From SZUA-254 sp031379665 (GTDB lineage: Bacteria > Bacteroidota > Ignavibacteria > UBA10030 > SZUA-254): a stretch of DNA of 10,797 nt. Where the stretch lies: contig JANNFI010000053.1 of assembly GCA_031379665.1 (NCBI GenBank), forward strand, positions 1-10,797, read 5' to 3'. Below the pieces are notes generated by a model, which saw nothing but the letters and a program-made list of their open reading frames with translations, had not been told where the DNA came from and did not search any database. The translations under genes were made by a program, and so were the position numbers. This document shows positions 8,001 through 10,797 of this stretch, in pieces. Position 1 is the first letter of the stretch, and each line of letters begins with the position of its first letter.

Positions 8001-9443
8001 TGATTCCCAGATCTTCGAACCTGATGGAGAATACTTGATCGTGACACCAAAACTTGCGGCTCCGGTCACAATGACGTTCTGGTCAGTGTCTACCACGAGG
8101 TCGTTCAAACCGGAGAGTACGCTTGGGGTTTCTCTGCGGCTCCACTGCTCGATTCCGTTCGCATCATACTTGACCGTGAGCATGTCGAAACGTGATATCG
8201 AATTATTACTATATCCGCCGATATACGTGTTCCCGCTGTCGTCGACGTCGATGGCATATGCGACATCGGATTGTCCGACGGCATCAAAGTAGGCGGCCCA
8301 CAACTCTGTTCCGGTAGGAGAATATTTGAGTGTGAGCATGTCCCTTACGCCGTTTAAATGCTGTGTTGAGAATCCCGTTAGTAGGATGTTATTGTCCCCG
8401 TCAACCGCCAAATCATAGGCGACGTCCCGGTATTGATTCGGACCATCATAGACGGCCAACCACTCTTGTGTGCCTGAAGTATCATACTTGATGGTGAGAA
8501 CATCACCTGTTCCCTGGATATCGGCCGACATCCCCGTGACGACCAGATCTCCAGCCTGATCCAGGGTGAGAGCAAAGATGCCGGATTGTTCACCACCATA
8601 ATCATTATATCGTTGAATCCATCGTTCAAAGCCGTCGGGAGTGTACGCGATCGTGGTATAGTCGTAAAAGCCCTGGTCGCTCGTGCTCCCTCCACCAACA
8701 TAGGCATTCCCTATGGAGTCAACGGTGATCGCAGTCGGGATATCCCGATCGTTCACCGGACCGTCATAGTGTGCCACCCACTCCTCATCACCATCGGTCG
8801 AATACTTGATCGTGACAAAATCATAATCAGTCGTGAAATTGAAGCTAAAACCGGCTACATAGACATTTCCGCCGGAGTCGACCGCTATTCCGGTAGGTAC
8901 GTCCGCGTTTGCGACAGAGCTCGTATATCGCCGTTTCCAAAGCGGTAGGCCAGATGGATCGTACTTGGTGGTGATGATATCGACGAAAGTGAGCGTCGAG
9001 TCCGATTGGCCGGTAGTATAGATGTTTCCGAACCTGTCTATGGTGAGGGCAAGAAGTACATCGTGCGAAGCTATTTTATTGGGAGCATACAAAACGTCCC
9101 AGTCAACGACAAAAGAATCCGGAGGATTCTCTAGAGGCACCAAATCGTGGAATCCGGACTCAAGCCGACGAGGTTTGCTCTTCGGTGTGAATAAATCGGG
9201 TCCCGCTTGCTGCCGAGGCTCGGTGCTGGTGTCCGAGAAACGGACCGTGGAACGGCGGTTCAATTCATCGATGATTCGCAGTGGATGCCTGCGTGGAAGA
9301 AATCGCAGTTCCTCGGAGCTTAACAACTCGCTCCTGTCACCAACGCCCATCGCGGGAAAAGTTGTTTGAGCTACCAGAGTCTGGGTAACCAAATAAAGGG
9401 TAGCGACGAGCTTAAGACTAAGGATCGGGATCGTAGTTTTCAT
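5007..9443 (-). CDS. Large secreted beta-propeller-repeat protein with T9SS type A sorting domain
   Basis: The protein has 1478 residues and starts at the ATG whose complement is 9441-9443. Residues 1-25 form a signal peptide (charged MKTT, hydrophobic core, LVAQ cleavage region). From about 130 to 870 there are some 14 copies of a unit of the type 'D..GN.Y..G....D..T.KY...G...W', matching SBBP-type beta-propeller repeats. Residues 915-1115 are beta-rich with several cysteines and resemble choice-of-anchor D/HYDIN-type immunoglobulin-like segments. Residues 1125-1250 hold two 'GWHLISNP / PGLGYWWK'-type modules common in Ignavibacteria-like proteins. The end (about 1390-1478) is a type IX secretion sorting domain with NYPNPFNP at 1399-1406, SGVYLYRLEAG and a basic KKLLLLR terminus. 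By family knowledge it is exported by Sec, then by T9SS, and displayed or released outside the outer membrane. It has no catalytic motif I recognise, so adhesion or a structural role is a guess. It is monocistronic as far as visible. Confidence 0.92.
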   Translation of the reverse strand: MKTTIPILSLKLVATLYLVTQTLVAQTTFPAMGVGDRSELLSSEELRFLPRRHPLRIIDELNRRSTVRFSDTSTEPRQQAGPDLFTPKSKPRRLESGFHDLVPLENPPDSFVVDWDVLYAPNKIASHDVLLALTIDRFGNIYTTGQSDSTLTFVDIITTKYDPSGLPLWKRRYTSSVANADVPTGIAVDSGGNVYVAGFSFNFTTDYDFVTIKYSTDGDEEWVAHYDGPVNDRDIPTAITVDSIGNAYVGGGSTSDQGFYDYTTIAYTPDGFERWIQRYNDYGGEQSGIFALTLDQAGDLVVTGMSADIQGTGDVLTIKYDTSGTQEWLAVYDGPNQYRDVAYDLAVDGDNNILLTGFSTQHLNGVRDMLTLKYSPTGTELWAAYFDAVGQSDVAYAIDVDDSGNTYIGGYSNNSISRFDMLTVKYDANGIEQWSRRETPSVLSGLNDLVVDTDQNVIVTGAASFGVTIKYSPSGSKIWESRFDIPEAVDEYPDLIAVDRNGNIIVAGALNISPSWYDFLVIKYSPVGNQLWYRTYNGVGRSSLIVRAMRLDYHGNAYIAADIGITNDSALYTYQTHAGLILKYSAEGVLIWVRKYDGVILQDLVVGDDGGLYFIGTVGGIVTNQEPRSTLLVVKYNVDGTYYWSRTKSHPTAWLAARKIKLDGAGHFYTATRSTVPLDLSSFLLTKWTIDGDEVWSKTFPFNDPADLGIASPERIITTGNTQSGSVTASVDADGNVSWSTPHPGTSKQIEIDGTGGIYIRCWDPHSLQKLDTAGNLMWNRAVSVNPRDIAVNSSGQIVMVGSNETGFSAGYDASGNQTWLNVSTNKYAHAGSIDECGNSFIIGWEDGFLTLDAIGPSGADLGRMAPFQPNNTSPDGKFLKIDRWGSLYMGGRIQIGTGGMMGIYLRKVSRQSTFTIDTDSLVLDDIPLTCSAKDTVFFQTSVCTANDVFIVSAGDSLFTLTPRDPTTSFGTSNAFIVTFTPTSPGQRSASFTVTHAVTGTSRTLHVAGTGVENYLEFGPDFVHVDTTTVGCARMLPVTITNLRCDTVHLHASMTEPDFFLNVSEFVLAPQSSETVWVSFYPLSGGAVTGDLILSMTESPVLSVLGLSGEGIGTGGEVNTTDTMALGWHLISNPVLSVCPAVFPKAYRFDGSYQQDDTLQPGLGYWWKLVYPRIAFAGEAITALDQSIDGGWNIVGSISEPIPVSSLSTSPPGILLTPFYAYAASGYEETDTIHPGHGYWVKTSQSGELLMQSGLAPVTAEITTRRPVPENSIRITDNRGQSRVLYLARSLEDHSIERYELPPLPPGGTFDVRFASGRNLELINAATPPVIQFSLSGAEYPVTIRWQFQDPFPIFVSTGGNEVLMQHSGSIEVLNDATPVELRLQRQQVIPREFSLAQNYPNPFNPVTTIRYALPEAAPVRLSVHSLLGEQIAIIVDEAQPAGYHEIAFHGEGLSSGVYLYRLEAGTFRDVKKLLLLR
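5010..5276 (-). other. T9SS type A C-terminal sorting domain (within the large secreted protein)
   Basis: Residues 1390-1478 show the standard order of the type A signal: FSLAQNYPNPFNP, then a TTIRYALP strand, then VRLSVHSLLGE, then the PAGYHEIAF and SGVYLYRLEAG strands and a short basic-hydrophobic end. In known systems this domain directs passage through the T9SS translocon and is usually cleaved off. It predicts that the host encodes a PorU/V-type apparatus elsewhere. Confidence 0.9.
6834..9056 (-). repeat. Coding repeat array, about 14 beta-propeller-type units of about 53 residues
   Basis: The 'KY...G...W' core recurs starting near residues 155, 208, 261, 314, 368, 420, 466, 518, 579, 631, 683, 728, 768 and 809 of the minus-strand protein. 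Spacing is 52-54 residues for the first five intervals and looser (40-61) later. The repeats are clear at protein level but diverged in DNA, and the last three or four units are degenerate. Fourteen units would fit two seven-bladed propellers. Confidence 0.8.
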
Positions 9444-9528
9444 GCTCCACGCGCCTGGTTAAGCGAGAAGGGACGCTCAGGCGCTCTGTCGCGCCCGACC
9501 GTCCCTCCGCTAGTGGGTTACGCTTCCC
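9444..9528. other. Leader between the T9SS gene and the IS left end
   Basis: These 85 bases hold no gene. I see no clear Bacteroidota-type promoter (TAnnTTTG) reading into the minus-strand gene. A weak GGAG lies only one base before its ATG on the minus strand. The main structure is the imperfect hairpin at 9462-9511. The native promoter may lie beyond the IS or may have been displaced by it. Confidence 0.5.
9462..9511. other. Long imperfect hairpin in the leader of the T9SS gene
   Basis: Three nested stems pair. The outer stem is AGCG (9462-9465) with CGCT (9508-9511). The middle stem is AGGGACG (9469-9475) with CGTCCCT (9500-9506). The inner stem is GGCGC (9480-9484) with GCGCC (9491-9495), around a 6-base loop. 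Small bulges separate the stems. No T-run follows on either strand. It could be a 5' leader structure of the minus-strand mRNA or a remnant terminator of an upstream gene cut off by the IS. Confidence 0.5.
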
Positions 9529-9549
9529 TATATTGGCCCCAGTTTCAAG
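9529..9549 (+). repeat. Left terminal inverted repeat of the IS
   Basis: TATATTGGCCCCA is followed by GTT and TCAAG. It pairs with the right end with two mismatches in the first 13 bases and a 2-base gap before a shared TCAAG. Confidence 0.7.
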
Positions 9550-9596
9550 TGAGCAGTAGATATGCTTAAATTACTGAACGAATCACTCACTGAACT

Positions 9597-9601
9597 GGAG
9601 G
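9597..9601 (+). promoter_or_regulatory. Ribosome binding site for orfA
   Basis: GGAGG lies 5 bases before the ATG at 9607. This strong site selects 9607 over the in-frame ATG at 9562, which has no comparable signal. Confidence 0.65.
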
Positions 9602-9606
9602 TAGCG

Positions 9607-9903
9607 ATGGAAGAGAAACAGGGACGTTGGACTGCTGCAAAGAAGGCGGAAGTGGCGATGCGGCTTCTGCGTGGAGAATCGATTGACCTGGTGAGCCGGG
9701 AAACGGCCGTGACTGTTGAGCAGCTGACCCGTTGGCGTGAGGATTTCATCGCCGGCGGGATTGCCGGACTGAAGGGGAAGACGCTCGAGGAGGTCCGGAT
9801 TGCCGGCCTGGAGAAGAAGATCGGGCAACAGGCGATGGAAATCGAGCTCCACGAAAAAAAAGACCAATTCCTTCGGACGAGAGGCGGCCATACATCGAAA
9901 TGA
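9607..9903 (+). CDS. IS3-family transposase OrfA (helix-turn-helix DNA-binding subunit)
   Basis: This 98-residue protein starts at 9607 behind a GGAGG site; a start at 9562 would add 15 residues. The start MEEKQGRWTAAKKAEVAMRLLRG and the helix-turn-helix region SIDLVSRETAVTVEQLTRWREDF (about residues 24-46) are typical of IS3-family OrfA, which binds the IS ends. A charged helix follows (EVRIAGLEKKIGQQAMEIEL), resembling the leucine-zipper dimerisation segment. Near its end it reads through an A8 run where ribosomes can slip to frame -1 and make the OrfAB transposase. It stops at 9901-9903, overlapping the orfB ATG by 4 bases (ATGA). Confidence 0.88.
   Translation: MEEKQGRWTAAKKAEVAMRLLRGESIDLVSRETAVTVEQLTRWREDFIAGGIAGLKGKTLEEVRIAGLEKKIGQQAMEIELHEKKDQFLRTRGGHTSK
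9854..9861 (+). promoter_or_regulatory. Programmed -1 frameshift slippery run (A8)
   Basis: Eight As are followed by G. In the orfA frame the codons are GAA AAA AAA GAC, so the heptamer A_AAA_AAA at 9855-9861 allows a -1 slip. The orfB frame is open from here through the ATG at 9900, so slippage would give a continuous OrfAB protein, as known for IS3 elements. Confidence 0.75.
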
Positions 9904-10778
9904 GGCTCCAGGAGCGACCATATCCGGTTCGCTTGGTGCTCAAGGTTGCCGGACTCTCGTCGGCGGCTTGGTATACGGCACCTCGGGCGAAGTCCGAGAA
10001 GCAACGCCCCGGACCAAAGCCGCTCGTGAGCGATGCGGAGCTCCTGGTGAAGATCCAAGAAGATCTTTCCACCTCCCACTTCCACAGCGAGGGACACAAA
10101 AAGGTCCGGGCGAGGCATCGAAGGCAGGGCATCCGGGCTGGCAGGGGGCGGTATCTGCGGGTGATGAAGGAACATGGCCTGTTGGCGGCAAATCGGCCGA
10201 AGCGGAACGGATCGAGTCGTCCCCATGACGGGACGATCACCACGGCACAGCCGAACACGATGTGGGGAACCGATGGGAAGCAGTTCTGGACGCGTCAGGA
10301 TGGACTCAGTTGGTTCTTTGGGGTCATCGATCACTGCAACGACGAGATCCTCGGCTGGCACGCAGCGAGGATTGGTAGCCGATTTGCCGCCATGGAGCCG
10401 GTCCACCAGGCGGTGAGCAAGGAGTTTGGCTCTCTCGACCAAGGGATCGTCAAAGACACGGGGTTGTCGCTCAGAAGGGATCATGGCACCCAGTATGACT
10501 CAAGAGACTTCCGGAAGGAAATGAAGTTCCTGGGGCTTGAACAATCACCGGCGTTCGTCCGGAGTCCCGAGTGCAACGGCGTCATCGAGCGGTTCAACAG
10601 GACGCTCCAGGAGCAGGTGTTCGACATCAACAACTTTGAGACGATTGACGAGGCACGCGTGGTCATCGGCAAGTTTATCGACGAGTATAATCGCTTCTGG
10701 ATCATTGAACGGCTGGGGTATCGATCACCGCTCGAGTTCAAAGAGCTGCTTCAGAATAATCTCTTAAAATGTGCTTGA
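9900..10778 (+). CDS. IS3-family transposase OrfB (DDE catalytic subunit)
   Basis: The protein has 292 residues from the ATG at 9900, but it is probably made mostly as part of OrfAB by frameshifting. Residues 40-100 form the HTH_21-like region (ELLVKIQEDLSTSHFHSEGHKKVRAR). The integrase core follows. The catalytic triad is D125 (MWGTDGKQFW), D194 (LRRDHGTQYD) and E230 (NGVIERFNRT). Thirty-five residues lie between the second D and the E, the family's DD(35)E signature. The C-terminal YNRFWIIERLGYRSPLEF is also typical. No stop or frameshift interrupts it, so it may be active. Its TGA stop lies in the right inverted repeat. Confidence 0.93.
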   Translation: MRLQERPYPVRLVLKVAGLSSAAWYTAPRAKSEKQRPGPKPLVSDAELLVKIQEDLSTSHFHSEGHKKVRARHRRQGIRAGRGRYLRVMKEHGLLAANRPKRNGSSRPHDGTITTAQPNTMWGTDGKQFWTRQDGLSWFFGVIDHCNDEILGWHAARIGSRFAAMEPVHQAVSKEFGSLDQGIVKDTGLSLRRDHGTQYDSRDFRKEMKFLGLEQSPAFVRSPECNGVIERFNRTLQEQVFDINNFETIDEARVVIGKFIDEYNRFWIIERLGYRSPLEFKELLQNNLLKCA

Positions 10779-10796
10779 TTAATTGGGGCCGATACA
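10774..10796 (-). repeat. Right terminal inverted repeat of the IS
   Basis: Read on the minus strand it is TGTATCGGCCCCA, then ATTAA and TCAAG. It mirrors the left end and includes the last bases of orfB. Confidence 0.7.
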
Positions 10797-10797
10797 C

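Larger units (their letters stand above)
9529..10796 (+). mobile_element. IS3-family insertion sequence, apparently complete (about 1.27 kb)
   Basis: The element contains orfA and orfB in the -1 frame relation, an A8 slippery run and a complete DDE triad. The left end TATATTGGCCCCA (9529-9541) matches the reverse complement of the right end TGTATCGGCCCCA (10784-10796) at 11 of 13 positions. The right end starts with the TG expected of IS3 elements; the left end has TA. Only one base lies beyond the right end, so a target-site duplication cannot be tested. The length fits the family. The ends are inferred from the repeats and could shift by a base or two. Confidence 0.85.

Noticed and set aside
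6834..9056. Possible CRISPR or DNA tandem-repeat array
   Set aside because: The periodicity of about 160 bases comes from diverged protein repeats in one open frame. There are no identical short repeats or spacers.
9562..9606. Earlier ATG for orfA
   Set aside because: It lacks a ribosome binding site, and the 9607 start has GGAGG five bases upstream and matches the usual OrfA beginning. The longer form cannot be fully excluded.
9541..10258. Minus-strand open frames opposite the IS genes
   Set aside because: They are shadows of orfA and orfB, which carry the recognised helix-turn-helix and DDE motifs.

Overview
The window looks like a piece of a moderately GC-rich chromosome from the Bacteroidota/Chlorobiota superphylum, most likely an Ignavibacteria-, Kapabacteria- or Kryptonia-like lineage. 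The main evidence is a secreted 1478-residue protein on the minus strand that ends in a type IX secretion (T9SS) type A sorting domain with the YPNPFNP motif. It also carries 'GWHLISNP...PGLGYWWK' modules, which are typical of that group. The lineage call is inferred from protein style, not from a marker gene.

Region 1 (1-4988, plus strand) is a tightly packed redox gene cluster. It starts inside the 3' part of a pyruvate:ferredoxin oxidoreductase gene (nifJ/PFOR). A dihydroorotate-dehydrogenase-like flavoprotein follows 18 bases later. After 68 bases comes an OsmC-family thiol-peroxidase-like protein, whose end overlaps the start of a membrane polyferredoxin (NapH/CcoG-like, COG0348) by 40 bases. 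That gene's end in turn overlaps a class I SAM-dependent methyltransferase by 8 bases. The spacing suggests co-transcription. PFOR makes low-potential electrons, and the flavoprotein and the membrane iron-sulfur protein are plausible partners. The exact electron path cannot be read from the sequence.

Region 2 (5007-9443, minus strand) is the single large T9SS cargo gene, convergent with region 1. The two stop codons lie in the two arms of one perfect 7-bp inverted repeat. The protein has a signal peptide, about 14 regularly spaced beta-propeller-type repeats, two immunoglobulin-like 'choice-of-anchor D' type segments, a pair of Ignavibacteria-style modules and the C-terminal sorting domain.

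Region 3 (about 9529-10796) is an apparently intact IS3-family insertion sequence. It has orfA, orfB, an A8 slippery run for a -1 frameshift, a full DD(35)E triad and imperfect terminal inverted repeats. It sits just upstream of the T9SS gene. The 85 bases between them hold a long imperfect hairpin. The window ends one base beyond the right end of the IS, which may mark a contig break at a repeated element.

No CRISPR array, tRNA, rRNA, phage gene or clear defence system was seen. The best candidate for something under-described is the PFOR-linked cluster, in particular the DHOD-like protein that lacks the usual catalytic loop.
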